From Zoogloea oleivorans (lineage in GTDB: Bacteria > Pseudomonadota > Gammaproteobacteria > Burkholderiales > Rhodocyclaceae), in the NCBI RefSeq assembly GCF_008107625.1, contig NZ_SDKK01000013.1, positions 104,751-168,750 on the forward strand: 64,000 nt of DNA, given 5' to 3'. Shown piece after piece: positions 18,638-27,038 of this stretch; positions within the stretch are counted from its first letter, which is position 1, and every line of letters starts with the position of its first letter. A program made the translations under genes and the position numbers. The notes beneath the pieces are model-generated. The model saw nothing but the letters and a program-made list of their open reading frames with translations, made no database searches and had not been told where the DNA came from.

Positions 18638-20011
18638 TCAAACCGACATCGCCTTCACGTGCTGGATCACTTCCCCGATGGCCTGCTGGGCCGAGCCGTA
18701 CAGCAGCCGGGTGTTTTCCTTGTAGAACAGCGCGTTCTCGATGCCCGAGTAACCCGTGCCCTTGCCGCGCTTCACGACGATGACGTTCTGCGCCAAGTCG
18801 GCGTTGAGAATCGGCATGCCGTAGATCGGGCTCGATTTGTCGGTGCGCGCCGAGGGGTTCACCACGTCGTTGGCGCCGATCACCAGCGCCACGTCGGCCT
18901 GGGCGAAGTCACCGTTGATTTCCTCGAGGTCGAAGATCTTCTCGTAGGGCACGCCGGCTTCGGCGAGCAGCACGTTCATGTGGCCGGGCATCCGGCCAGC
19001 CACCGGGTGGATCGCGAAGACCACCTCGACACCGGCTTCTTCAAGCAGCTCGGCCATTTCCCACACCTTGTGCTGGGCGCCGGCCACCGCCATGCCGTAG
19101 CCCGGCACGATGATGACCTTGCTGGCGTAGCGCATCAGGGCGGCGGCATCCATCGCGCCGAGTTCCTTCTGCTCGCCCTCGACGGCTTCGCCGCCACCGG
19201 CAGCGGCCATCGGCACGAAGAGGATGTTGCTGATCGGCCGGTTCATGGCCTTGGCCATCAGCTGGGTGAGCAGGGTGCCAGCGGCGCCGACGACGATGCC
19301 GGCGATGATCAGCGCGGGGATGCCCATCACGAAGCCTTCAAAGCCCACGGCCAGGCCGGTGAAGGCGTTGAACAGCGAGATGACGACCGGCATGTCGGCC
19401 CCGCCGATCGGCAGGGTGATGATCACGCCGAGCAGCAGCGCCAGCACGAAGAAGGCGCCGACCAGCAGCGGGTCGATGGTCGGGGCGATGACGATGGCGC
19501 CGCCGACAGCGATGGTCACCAGCGCCAGCACGATGTTCACCGCGTTCTGGGCGGGCAGCCGGAAGGCTTTTTTCATGACGCCCTGCAGCTTGGCCCAGGC
19601 GATGACGGAGCCGGAGAAGGAGACCGCGCCGATCAGCGCGCCGAGGGTGGCGAGCAGGGTGACAACGACGCCGTGCATTTCACCGCGGGCGAATTCGACC
19701 GCAGCAATCGCCGCCGCGGCGCCGCCGCCCATGCCGTTGTAGATGGCGACCATCTGCGGCATGTCGGTCATGGCGACCTTCTTGCCGGAGATCCACGCCA
19801 CCGCCCCGCCAAGGGTGATGGCGAGGAGCATGAGGGCGAAGTTGTGCATGCCCGGGGTGAGGAAGGTGACCACGGTGGCGAGCACCATGCCGACCCCGGC
19901 CCAGACGATGCCTTTACGGGCCGACACCGGCGAGCTCATGCCCTTGAGGCCGAGGATGAAGAGGATCGCGGCGACGAAGTAGCTCGCGTCAATCAGCCAT
20001 TTCATCGCCAT
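18638..20011 (-). CDS. pntB: NAD(P) transhydrogenase subunit beta
   Basis: 457 aa. About nine membrane segments occupy residues 1-260; the C-terminal NADP-binding domain III contains GYGMAVAGAQHKVWE, HPVAGRMPGHMNVLLAEA and VIGANDVVNPSAR, all hallmark PntB motifs. With the two PntA subunits it forms the proton-translocating enzyme that makes NADPH from NADH using proton-motive force. The start shares an A with the pntAB stop (TAATG). The enzyme would suit the many NADPH- or NADH-using oxygenase steps encoded nearby, but that link is inference. Confidence 0.95.
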   Translation of the reverse strand: MAMKWLIDASYFVAAILFILGLKGMSSPVSARKGIVWAGVGMVLATVVTFLTPGMHNFALMLLAITLGGAVAWISGKKVAMTDMPQMVAIYNGMGGGAAAAIAAVEFARGEMHGVVVTLLATLGALIGAVSFSGSVIAWAKLQGVMKKAFRLPAQNAVNIVLALVTIAVGGAIVIAPTIDPLLVGAFFVLALLLGVIITLPIGGADMPVVISLFNAFTGLAVGFEGFVMGIPALIIAGIVVGAAGTLLTQLMAKAMNRPISNILFVPMAAAGGGEAVEGEQKELGAMDAAALMRYASKVIIVPGYGMAVAGAQHKVWEMAELLEEAGVEVVFAIHPVAGRMPGHMNVLLAEAGVPYEKIFDLEEINGDFAQADVALVIGANDVVNPSARTDKSSPIYGMPILNADLAQNVIVVKRGKGTGYSGIENALFYKENTRLLYGSAQQAIGEVIQHVKAMSV

Positions 20012-20295
20012 TATTTCTTCTCCTTCGACTTGAACATGGCGAGCATGCGTTCGGTCACCACGTAGCCGCCGGCGGCGTTGGCCGCACCGAGCAGCACGGC
20101 AACGAAGCCGAGGGCCTGCTCGAGCGGCGTTTCGGCCTGGCCGAGGGCGATCATGCCGCCCACCAGCACGACGCCGTGCACAAAGTTGGAGCCGGACATC
20201 AGCGGGGTGTGCAGGATCACCGGCACACGGGAAATCACCTCGTAGCCGGTGAAGGCGGCGAGCATGAAGATGTAGATTGCGACAAAGCCGTCCAT
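20011..20295 (-). CDS. pntAB: NAD(P) transhydrogenase subunit alpha part 2 (membrane segment)
   Basis: 94 aa with three membrane helices (IYIFMLAAFTGYEVI; SNFVHGVVLVGGMIAL; ALGFVAVLLGAANAAGGY) and a basic tail KSKEKK. This is the separate transmembrane part of the alpha subunit, as in Rhodospirillum-type three-subunit transhydrogenases. Overlaps pntB by one base and follows pntAA by 14 bp. Confidence 0.94.
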   Translation of the reverse strand: MDGFVAIYIFMLAAFTGYEVISRVPVILHTPLMSGSNFVHGVVLVGGMIALGQAETPLEQALGFVAVLLGAANAAGGYVVTERMLAMFKSKEKK

Positions 20296-20309
20296 GGGGT
20301 CGTCTCCGG

Positions 20310-21434
20310 TTACAGGCCGAGGGCCTGCTTGACGCCGGCGTGGCGCAGCTCGCCGGCGTGGGTGAGGCAGGTACCGGCGATGACCTGGTCGTCCCAGTCG
20401 AGCGCCAGCGCACCGTCCTTGATGAAGGGGCTGATGAAGTTGAAGAGGTTCTTGGCCAGCATTTCCGAGGCGTGTGCCGGCATGCGGCTGGCCACGTGGG
20501 TCGGGCCGATCAGGAGCACGTCATTGATCCAGCGTTTTTCGCCGGCGACGGTGCCTTCCACGTTGCCGCCCGATTCGGCCGCCATGTCCACCACCACCGA
20601 GCCGGCTTTCATGCCGGTAATCATGGCGGCGGTAATGATCACCGGGGCCTTCCTGCCGGGAATCGCCGCAGTGGTGATCAGCGCGTCACACTGGGCCACG
20701 GCGCGGGCCAGGCGTTCGGCCTGCCTGGCCTTCTCTTCGGGGGTCAGTTCGCGGGCATAGCCGCCGGTGCCGGCTGCCGACACACCGGTGTCGACGAACT
20801 TGGCGCCCAGCGATTCGATCTGCTCGCGGGTTTCGGGGCGCACGTCATAGGCCTCGACCATCGCGCCGATGCGCTTGGCGGTAGCAATGGCCTGCAGGCC
20901 GGCCACACCGGCGCCGATCACCAGCACCTTGGCCGGGCGGATGGTGCCGGCCGCGTAGGTGAGCATCGGGAAGAAGCGTGGTGAATGGTCGGCGGCGATC
21001 AGCGCGCATTCGTAACCGGTAACAGCGGCCTGGCTGGACAGCACGTCCATGCTCTGCGCCCGGCTGATGCGCGGCAGCAATTCCATCGCAAAGGCTGTGA
21101 CTTGCTGGCGGGCAAACAGCAGCGCCCGCTCGGCATCCGACCACGGCTGCAGCAGGCCGACCAGCACGCTGCCCGGCTGCATGGCGGCAATCAGATCGGC
21201 GGGGGGCGGTTGTACACAGCAGACGATGTCGGACATCGCAAAAACCTTCTCTGCGCTATCCACGAATTCCACGTCGGCAAAGGTGTCGTCGCGATAGTGA
21301 GCCTGCTTGCCGGCCCCTTTCTGCATAACGATGCGGGCACCGAGGCCCTGGTATTTCTTCACCACGTCCGGCACCACGGGCAGGCGCCGCTCTCCGGGCA
21401 GGGTTTCTGCTGCTATTCCGATGGTCAGGGACAT
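20310..21434 (-). CDS. pntAA: NAD(P) transhydrogenase subunit alpha part 1 (NAD-binding)
   Basis: 374 aa, soluble domain I. The alanine-dehydrogenase-like N-terminus (IGIAAETLPGERRLPVVPD), the NAD-binding fingerprint VLVIGAGVAGLQAIATAKRIG and the mobile loop around YARELTPEEKARQ are present. The start MSLTIG is preferred over longer in-frame starts. Promoter region upstream is shared with the divergent thiolase operon and includes two candidate TetR-type operators. Confidence 0.95.
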   Translation of the reverse strand: MSLTIGIAAETLPGERRLPVVPDVVKKYQGLGARIVMQKGAGKQAHYRDDTFADVEFVDSAEKVFAMSDIVCCVQPPPADLIAAMQPGSVLVGLLQPWSDAERALLFARQQVTAFAMELLPRISRAQSMDVLSSQAAVTGYECALIAADHSPRFFPMLTYAAGTIRPAKVLVIGAGVAGLQAIATAKRIGAMVEAYDVRPETREQIESLGAKFVDTGVSAAGTGGYARELTPEEKARQAERLARAVAQCDALITTAAIPGRKAPVIITAAMITGMKAGSVVVDMAAESGGNVEGTVAGEKRWINDVLLIGPTHVASRMPAHASEMLAKNLFNFISPFIKDGALALDWDDQVIAGTCLTHAGELRHAGVKQALGL

Positions 21435-21609
21435 CTGGCGGGTTCTCTTGTGATTAGCGACATTCCCCTCGTGATCAGGCCGTCCCCTTCTCCTGGGAGA
21501 AAGATCCAGGTCGCCGCGTTGCGCGAGCGACCTGGAGAAAATGCCCATAAGCGCTGAGGGAGAGGATTACGCTTACTAGCAGGGAGACACACCTTCCGCA
21601 CACAAACAA

Positions 21610-21629
21610 AACAAACCGTCGTGTTCGTT
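21610..21629. promoter_or_regulatory. Candidate TetR-type operator 1
   Basis: AACAAAC-CGTCGT-GTTCGTT: 7-bp arms, one mismatch, 6-bp spacer. Same architecture as four other sites in front of catabolic units of this window. It lies between the divergent pntAA and thiolase genes, 176 bp from the pntAA start. Confidence 0.55.
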
Positions 21630-21700
21630 TTTTAATAGTAAGCACAAAAGATCGGGCTGCCAAGCCCCAAACCGAAATTTGTTTCAGCGAATCGGTTCCA

Positions 21701-21728
21701 TGTGGGTCGGACTGAAGTCCGACCCACG
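21701..21728. repeat. REP-like palindrome, short form (copy 3)
   Basis: GTGGGTCGGACT-GA-AGTCCGACCCAC flanked by T and G; perfect 12-bp arms around a two-base centre. It is a single-arm version of the long elements and lies 90 bp upstream of the thiolase start. Confidence 0.85.
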
Positions 21729-21753
21729 GGAAGGTGTGCTTCTCTCATCCAAT

Positions 21754-21773
21754 AACAAACCGCTTTGCTTGTT
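21754..21773. promoter_or_regulatory. Candidate TetR-type operator 2
   Basis: AACAAAC-CGCTTT-GCTTGTT: same arm length and 6-bp spacer as operator 1, one mismatch between arms. It lies 46 bp upstream of the thiolase ATG, a position suited to repression of the + strand operon. Confidence 0.6.
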
Positions 21774-21818
21774 TGTTTGATAACATTCAAGGACCCACTC
21801 CAACAAACGGAATCCACC

Positions 21819-23003
21819 ATGACGCAGCGCGAAATCTTCGTAGTCGGCACCGCCCGTACGGCCATTGGCACCTATGGCGGCAGCCTCAAGGACATCCCCC
21901 TCAGCCAGCTGGCCACCACGGCGGTCAGCGCCGCGCTGACCCGTTCGGGCGTAGACCCGCGCGAGATCGGCCATGTGGTGATGGGCAACGTGATTCCCAC
22001 CGAGCCGCGCGATGCCTATCTGAGCCGCGTCGCCGCCATCGACTCGGGCATTCCGCTGGAAACCCCGGCCTTCAACGTAAACCGCCTGTGCGGCTCGGGC
22101 CTGCAGGCCATCGTGTGTGCAGCCCAGTCGATCCTCCTCGGCGACACCGACATCGCCATCGGCGGCGGCGCCGAAGCCATGAGCCGCGGCCCCTACATCC
22201 TGCCGAACCTGCGCTGGGGCGCACGCATGGGCGACACGCCGGCCCTCGACTACATGAACGGCATCCTCCACGACCCGTGGGAGAAGTTCCACATGGGTGT
22301 AACCGCCGAGAACGTCGCCGCCCGCTACGGCATCACCCGCGAGATGCAGGACGCCCTCGCCCTGGAAAGCCAGCAGCGCGCCGTCCGCGCCATTGCCGAA
22401 GGCCGCTTCAAGGAACAGATCGCCCCGGTCGAGATCAAGACCCGCAAGGGCACCGTGCTGTTCGATACCGACGAGCACGTGCGCGGCGACGTGAGCCTGG
22501 AAGCCCTGGCCAAGATGAAGGCCATCTTCCAGAAGGACGGCAGCGTGACGCCGGGCAATGCCTCCGGCCTCAACGACGGTGCCGCCGCGGTGGTGCTGGC
22601 AGAAGGAAAACGCGCCGCAGCGCTTGGCCTCAAGCCACTCGCCCGTCTGGTCGGGTATGCTCACGCCGGCGTCGAACCGGCGTACATGGGCATCGGCCCG
22701 ATACCGGCCACCCGTCTGGTGCTTGAACGCACCGGCCTCACCCTTGCCGACCTGGATGTCATTGAAGCCAACGAGGCTTTCGCGGCCCAGGCCTGCGCGG
22801 TGACCCAGGAACTGGGGCTGGATCCGGCCAAGGTCAATCCGAACGGCTCGGGGATTTCCCTCGGGCATCCGGTCGGAGCGACCGGCGCCATCATCACCAC
22901 CAAGGCCATCGCCGAACTGCATCGGATCGGGGGCCGCTACGCGCTGGTGACCATGTGCATCGGTGGCGGTCAGGGTATCGCCGCCATCTTCGAACGCGTT
23001 TAA
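21819..23003 (+). CDS. Thiolase (acetyl-CoA acyltransferase)
   Basis: 394 aa, canonical degradative/biosynthetic thiolase. The nucleophilic cysteine is in VNRLCGSGLQAI, the catalytic His in GISLGHPVGATG and the second Cys in MCIGGGQG, so all three active-site elements are intact. It cleaves 3-ketoacyl-CoA to a shorter acyl-CoA and acetyl-CoA. First gene of the + operon thiolase-hydroxyacyl-CoA dehydrogenase-phosphatase-SDR-enoyl hydratase-VOC. This contrasts with the degenerate thiolase at 36020-37171. Confidence 0.93.
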   Translation: MTQREIFVVGTARTAIGTYGGSLKDIPLSQLATTAVSAALTRSGVDPREIGHVVMGNVIPTEPRDAYLSRVAAIDSGIPLETPAFNVNRLCGSGLQAIVCAAQSILLGDTDIAIGGGAEAMSRGPYILPNLRWGARMGDTPALDYMNGILHDPWEKFHMGVTAENVAARYGITREMQDALALESQQRAVRAIAEGRFKEQIAPVEIKTRKGTVLFDTDEHVRGDVSLEALAKMKAIFQKDGSVTPGNASGLNDGAAAVVLAEGKRAAALGLKPLARLVGYAHAGVEPAYMGIGPIPATRLVLERTGLTLADLDVIEANEAFAAQACAVTQELGLDPAKVNPNGSGISLGHPVGATGAIITTKAIAELHRIGGRYALVTMCIGGGQGIAAIFERV

Positions 23004-23043
23004 AAAAGCCTTTTAAAAACGACGCAACAAGGAGTTACACAGC

Positions 23044-23892
23044 ATGGCAATTCAAACAATCGGCGTGATCGGCGCCGGCACCATGGGCAATGGCATCGCG
23101 CAGGTGTGTGCCCTGGCGGGTATCAACGTGGTGATGGTCGACATCTCCACCGAAGCCGTCGAACGTGGTGTGAAGACGGTGTCCGGCAGCCTCGACCGAC
23201 TGGTCAAGAAGGAAAAGATCAGCGCCGCCGACAAGGACGCCGCCCTCGCCCGCATCCGCGCCACCACCGCCTACGCCGACCTGGCCGGCGCCGACCTGGT
23301 GATCGAAGCGGCCACCGAGAACGAAGGCCTCAAGCTGCGCATCCTGAAGGAGATCGACGCCATCGTGGCACCGACCGCCATCATCGCCAGCAACACCTCG
23401 TCCCTGTCCATCACCAAGCTGGCGGCCAGCATCTCCCGTCCGGAACGTTTCATCGGCATGCACTTCTTCAACCCGGTGCCGCTGATGGCCCTGGTCGAAC
23501 TGATCCGCGGCCTGCAAACCTCCGACGCAACCCAGGCCGCCGTCCAGGCCTTCGCCACCGCCGTCGGCAAGACCCCGATCGTCGCCAAGAACAGCCCGGG
23601 CTTCGCGGTGAACCGCATCCTGTGCCCGATGATCAACGAAGCCATCTTCGCCCTGCAGGAAGGCCTCGCCAGCGCCGCCGACATCGACGAAGGCATGAAG
23701 CTGGGCTGCAACCACCCCATCGGCCCGCTGGCCCTGGCCGACCTCATCGGCCTCGACACCATGCTGTCGGTGATGGAAGTGTTCTACACCGGCTTCAACG
23801 ATCCCAAGTACCGCCCCGCCCCCCTGCTGAAGGAAATGGTGGATGCCGGCTATCTGGGTCGCAAGAGCGGCCAGGGCTTCTACAGCTACTAA
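23044..23892 (+). CDS. 3-hydroxyacyl-CoA dehydrogenase (3-hydroxybutyryl-CoA dehydrogenase type)
   Basis: 282 aa, the short single-enzyme form (Hbd/PaaH type). The NAD-binding loop is IGVIGAGTMGNGIAQVCALA; the catalytic His-Glu pair lies in GMHFFNPVPLMALVEL, and the C-terminal dimerisation domain ends GYLGRKSGQGFYSY, diagnostic of this family. AAGGAGTTACACAGC precedes the ATG. It follows the thiolase by 40 bp and would supply its 3-ketoacyl-CoA substrate. Confidence 0.94.
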   Translation: MAIQTIGVIGAGTMGNGIAQVCALAGINVVMVDISTEAVERGVKTVSGSLDRLVKKEKISAADKDAALARIRATTAYADLAGADLVIEAATENEGLKLRILKEIDAIVAPTAIIASNTSSLSITKLAASISRPERFIGMHFFNPVPLMALVELIRGLQTSDATQAAVQAFATAVGKTPIVAKNSPGFAVNRILCPMINEAIFALQEGLASAADIDEGMKLGCNHPIGPLALADLIGLDTMLSVMEVFYTGFNDPKYRPAPLLKEMVDAGYLGRKSGQGFYSY

Positions 23893-23903
23893 GCTGAACG
23901 CCC

Positions 23904-23925
23904 CCGGGGAGGTGCGCCTCCCCGG
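23904..23925. other. Intergenic GC-rich hairpin within the operon
   Basis: CCGGGGAGG-TGCG-CCTCCCCGG, a perfect 9-bp stem with a 4-base loop, 11 bp after the hydroxyacyl-CoA dehydrogenase stop. No T-run follows, so it is more likely an mRNA-stabilising or processing hairpin than a terminator. Confidence 0.6.
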
Positions 23926-23943
23926 CCAACCGGAGTCACCCCC

Positions 23944-24651
23944 ATGCAAGGCCTACCCGGCACCCGCTGCCGCCGCCGCATCTACCTGATGCGCCACGCC
24001 CAGGTCAGCTACTTCGACGCCAGCGGCCAGCCCCTCGACCCGCGCAGCGTTCCCCTCACCCCCCGCGGCCGCGAACAGGCCCAGGCTGCCGCCGAACTGC
24101 TCGACGACATCCCCTTCGACCTGGCCCTATGCTCCGGCCTCGCCCGCACCGTCGAAACGGCCCGCATCGTCCTCGGCGATCGCCCCCTGCCGCTGCACGA
24201 AGAACACCGCCTGAAGGAAGTCCGCGCCGGCCGCCTGCGCGAGATTCCGCCCGAGCTGCAGGAGCAGGAAATCGCCTACGCCTACGAAACCGGTGCCGAC
24301 CCGGATGGCGGCTTCCTGCGCGGCGAACACTGGGCCGACCTCGCCGTGCGCGTGCATGCCGCCTGGGACGACCTGATTGCCCGCGACGACTGGGCCAACG
24401 CCCTCATCGTCGCCCACGACGGCGTCAATCGCATCCTGCTGACCCACGTCATCGGCGCCGGCCTGTCTGCCATCAAGGCCTTCGAGCAAGACCCGGCCTG
24501 CGTCAACATGATCGAACTCGACGTGGAAGACGGCCGCCTGACCCGCGCCTACCTGCGCGCGGTGAACATCGCCCCCTACGACCTCGCCCGCCACGGCGAC
24601 CATCTGATGGTGATGGAAAAGATCTACCGGGATTTCCGGGCGCGCGGCTGA
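23944..24651 (+). CDS. Histidine phosphatase family protein (phosphoglycerate mutase fold)
   Basis: 235 aa. The phospho-acceptor motif is IYLMRHAQVSY, with RHA instead of the more common RHG; the second arginine region is LCSGLARTVETA and the second catalytic His is in ALIVAHDGVNRILL. All catalytic elements appear present. Such phosphatases are commonly found next to ACAD10/11-type kinases and acyl-CoA catabolism genes, and may remove a phosphate from an acyl-CoA intermediate; this is inferred. It is in the + operon, followed by a REP-like element. Confidence 0.85.
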   Translation: MQGLPGTRCRRRIYLMRHAQVSYFDASGQPLDPRSVPLTPRGREQAQAAAELLDDIPFDLALCSGLARTVETARIVLGDRPLPLHEEHRLKEVRAGRLREIPPELQEQEIAYAYETGADPDGGFLRGEHWADLAVRVHAAWDDLIARDDWANALIVAHDGVNRILLTHVIGAGLSAIKAFEQDPACVNMIELDVEDGRLTRAYLRAVNIAPYDLARHGDHLMVMEKIYRDFRARG

Positions 24652-24656
24652 GCCCC

Positions 24657-24724
24657 CTGTGGGTCGGACTTCAGTCCGACAACACGGGCTCAACGGACAC
24701 AGTCGGACTGCAGTCCGACCCACA
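24657..24724. repeat. REP-like paired palindrome, long form (copy 4)
   Basis: Left arm at 24657-24680 and right arm at 24702-24724, separated by 21 bases; the right arm has the variant core GTCGGACTGCAGTCCGAC. Lies between the phosphatase and SDR genes inside an apparent operon. Confidence 0.88.
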
Positions 24725-24752
24725 ACAATTCAAACCAGGAGCGAGACACCCC

Positions 24753-25535
24753 ATGACTACCCATCAAAGACTCAGCGGCCGTGTGGCCATCATTACCGGC
24801 GCCGCTTCCGGCATCGGCCGCGCCACGGTTGAACTGTTCGCCGCCGAAGGCGCCTCGGTCGTTGCCGTAGACCTGCCCGGCTCGGCCATCGCCACCGTGC
24901 ATGCCGGCAACCCGAACGTCGCCGCGCTGGCCCTCAACGTCACCGACGCCGACGCGCCGCAAAAGATGGTCGCCCTCGCCCTCGCGCAGTTCGGCGGCCT
25001 CGACATCCTCTTCAACAACGCCGGCATCGTGCCCGTCTCGCCGGTGTCTGCCATGCCGGAAGACGACTGGCTGCGCGCCTTCGAGGTGAACGTGCATGCC
25101 GTGATGCGCACCTGCCGCCACGCCATCCCGGTCATGATCGAACGCGCCAAAACCACCGGCCGCGGCCGCATCATCAACACCGGCTCGATCCTCGCCCACT
25201 TTGCCGACCACAGCTGCGGCGCCTACGTGAGCACCAAGCACGCCGTGGCTGGCCTCACCAAGACCATCGCCAAGGAAGTCGGGCGCTTCGGCATCACCGC
25301 CAACTACCTGCTGCCCGGCGCCATCGAAACCGGCATGACCGCCGGACTCTTCTCGATTCCCGAAGTGCGCGCCCAATGGGAGCAAGCCGCCGCCGTCAAA
25401 CGCCTCGGCCGCCCCGAAGACATCGCCCGCGCCGCCCTGATGCTGGCCAGCGACGACGCCGATTTCATCACCGGCCACGGCCTCGTCGTCGATGGCGGCG
25501 TCACCGTCACCGCCGGCCCCCAACTGCCGATGTAG
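24753..25535 (+). CDS. Short-chain dehydrogenase/reductase
   Basis: 260 aa classical SDR. Cofactor loop TGAASGIGRATVELFAAEG with an acidic residue (AVDLPG) after beta-2 suggesting NAD(H) preference; NNAG motif at LFNNAGIV; catalytic Ser in NTGSILAH and YVSTKHAVAG giving Tyr-x3-Lys. C-terminal DGGVTVTAGPQLPM. Substrate is probably a hydroxyacyl-CoA or cyclic alcohol given the operon, but not determinable. RBS GGAGCGAGA upstream of the ATG at 24753. Confidence 0.88.
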   Translation: MTTHQRLSGRVAIITGAASGIGRATVELFAAEGASVVAVDLPGSAIATVHAGNPNVAALALNVTDADAPQKMVALALAQFGGLDILFNNAGIVPVSPVSAMPEDDWLRAFEVNVHAVMRTCRHAIPVMIERAKTTGRGRIINTGSILAHFADHSCGAYVSTKHAVAGLTKTIAKEVGRFGITANYLLPGAIETGMTAGLFSIPEVRAQWEQAAAVKRLGRPEDIARAALMLASDDADFITGHGLVVDGGVTVTAGPQLPM

Positions 25536-25541
25536 TAGGCA

Positions 25542-25570
25542 CTGTGGGTCGGACTTCAGTCCGACCCACA
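25542..25570. repeat. REP-like palindrome, short form (copy 5)
   Basis: CTGTGGGTCGGACT-TC-AGTCCGACCCACA form, single palindrome; 12 bp or more of perfect pairing. Begins six bases after the SDR stop and precedes the enoyl-CoA hydratase. Confidence 0.87.
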
Positions 25571-25605
25571 AGACAGCCATAAGCAATTCAAGAGGAGACA
25601 ACACC

Positions 25606-26385
25606 ATGAGCGACACCCCCATCATCGAAACCCGCGAAGGCGGCATCGTTCGCCTGCACTTCAACCGTCCGAAGGTGCTCAACGCCATCAACACGGTCAC
25701 CGCCGAGGCCCTGCTGGCCGCCGCCCGGCGCCTGCAGGCCGACCCGGACGTGCGCGTCGTCATCCTCAGTGGCGAAGGCCGCGCCTTCATGGCCGGCGGC
25801 GACATCGCCCAGTTCCGCGACGATCCGGCCTCGGTGCCCGCCACGCTGATCGAACCCCTCAACGCCGCGCTGGCCATCCTCACCACGCTGCGCGCGCCAG
25901 TCATCGCCAGCATCCAGGGCCCGGTGGCCGGGGCCGGCATGAGCATGGCCCTGGCTTGCGACCTGATCATCGCCGCGGACAGCACGCGCTTCAACTTCGC
26001 CTACGTAAACCTCGGCACCTGCTGCGACCTGGGCGCCTCGTGGAGCCTGCCGCGCACCGTCGGCCTGCACAAGGCGCTGGAAATCGCCCTGCTGTCCGAC
26101 CCCATCGACGCCACCGAAGCCCTGCGCCTCGGCCTGGTGAACCGGGTCGTGCCGGCCGACAGCCTCACCGAAGAAACCGACAAGCTGGCCCGCCGCCTCG
26201 CCGCCGGCTCGCCCATTGCCCAGGGCACCCTCAAGCAGCTCATGCGCCGCTCCTTCGAGCGCGACTTCGCCGGCCAGCTCGACGCCGAACGCCAGGGCTT
26301 CGCCACCTGCGCCGCCACCGACGACTTCAAGGAAGCGGTCAACGCCTTCCTCGAAAAGCGTCCGGCCACCTACAAGGGCTGCTGA
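25606..26385 (+). CDS. Enoyl-CoA hydratase/isomerase family protein
   Basis: 259 aa crotonase fold. Oxyanion-hole elements are seen in GEGRAFMAGGDIAQF and IQGPVAGAGMSMALACDL. At the usual position of the second catalytic glutamate the sequence reads FAYVNLGTCCDLGASWSLPR, where an Asp (CCDLG) rather than Glu occupies the region; isomerase or atypical hydratase activity is therefore possible. Strong RBS AAGAGGAGA upstream. Fifth gene of the + operon; supplies 3-hydroxyacyl-CoA to the dehydrogenase if it is a hydratase. Confidence 0.88.
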   Translation: MSDTPIIETREGGIVRLHFNRPKVLNAINTVTAEALLAAARRLQADPDVRVVILSGEGRAFMAGGDIAQFRDDPASVPATLIEPLNAALAILTTLRAPVIASIQGPVAGAGMSMALACDLIIAADSTRFNFAYVNLGTCCDLGASWSLPRTVGLHKALEIALLSDPIDATEALRLGLVNRVVPADSLTEETDKLARRLAAGSPIAQGTLKQLMRRSFERDFAGQLDAERQGFATCAATDDFKEAVNAFLEKRPATYKGC

Positions 26386-26387
26386 CC

Positions 26388-26915
26388 ATGGCGCTGCCGA
26401 TCCGCCAGATCGCCTACTTCGTCCCCGACGTGCGCGTGGCGGCGGCGCGCCACGCCGCCCTGTTCGGCTCCGGCCCCTACTTCGTCGCGGAACACATCCC
26501 GCTGCGCAAGGCGCTGTACCGGGGCCAGGAAAGCCAGCTCGACCACAGCTCCGCCTACGGCCAGTGGGGCGAGCTGATGGTCGAGTTCGTCCAGCAGAAC
26601 AAGCCCGACCCGTCGGCCTTTCACGACATGTATCCGGAAGGCAGCGGCAGCGCAGGCATCCATCACGTGGCCCTGTTCGTGGACGATCTGCCCTCCGCCA
26701 TCGCCGCCCACAAAGCCGCCGGGCGCGAGATCGCCCTCTACGCCGAAATGAACGACGGCTTCGCCTTTGCGATGGTCGACACGGTGGCCGAGTACGGCCA
26801 CATGATCGAGCTGTACAGCCCCACCGAGGTGCTCACCGGCTTCTACGCCTTCGTGAAAACGGCCGCCGAGGGTTTCGACGGCACGGACGCGGTGCGGGAC
26901 ATCCGCTTCGACTGA
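26388..26915 (+). CDS. VOC-superfamily protein (glyoxalase/epimerase-like)
   Basis: 175 aa, a single vicinal-oxygen-chelate protein built from two beta-alpha-beta-beta-beta units. Candidate metal ligands are His in RQIAYFVPD region/IHHVALFVDD and Glu in the strand before LYSPTEVL (GHMIELYSP). Starts two bases after the hydratase stop, so it is co-translated. Could be an epimerase or a lyase acting on a CoA intermediate; no specific assignment possible. Last gene of the + operon, followed by a REP-like element. Confidence 0.8.
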   Translation: MALPIRQIAYFVPDVRVAAARHAALFGSGPYFVAEHIPLRKALYRGQESQLDHSSAYGQWGELMVEFVQQNKPDPSAFHDMYPEGSGSAGIHHVALFVDDLPSAIAAHKAAGREIALYAEMNDGFAFAMVDTVAEYGHMIELYSPTEVLTGFYAFVKTAAEGFDGTDAVRDIRFD

Positions 26916-26916
26916 G

Positions 26917-26946
26917 CTGTGGGTCGGACTTCAGTCCGACCCACAG
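26917..26946. repeat. REP-like palindrome, short form (copy 6)
   Basis: CTGTGGGTCGGACTTCAGTC followed by CGACCCACAG; a near-perfect 30-bp palindrome one base after the VOC stop codon. It marks the end of the + strand operon facing the convergent SDR gene. Confidence 0.9.
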
Positions 26947-27038
26947 AGGGCTTCGGAATCTATGGCGCGCAGGGAGAGGCATGGATGGGCGCGTAACCCG
27001 CCCCGACCGGCCCCCAACTCTCCTCCTGCTGGATTTTT

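Larger units (their letters stand above)
21435..21818. other. Divergent intergenic region between pntAA and the thiolase operon (384 bp)
   Basis: No gene is supported here. It holds a perfect 9-bp hairpin (CCAGGTCGC/GCGACCTGG, 21506-21535), an AT-rich stretch rich in AAAC repeats, two candidate operators (21610-21629 and 21754-21773) and a short REP-like palindrome (21701-21728). A further AACAAAC half-site is at about 21803-21809, close to the thiolase start. Promoters for both directions must lie here, but I cannot place -10/-35 boxes with confidence. Confidence 0.7.

Noticed and set aside
17390..20065. 891-codon + strand open frame across DUF6285, kinase and pntB
   Set aside because: His/Arg/Gly-rich composition, spans several real genes on the other strand and a REP-like element; a shadow frame.
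22982..23030. Terminator after the thiolase gene (AT-rich TTTAAAA repeats)
   Set aside because: The possible stem has no GC core and the next gene of the operon follows 40 bp later.
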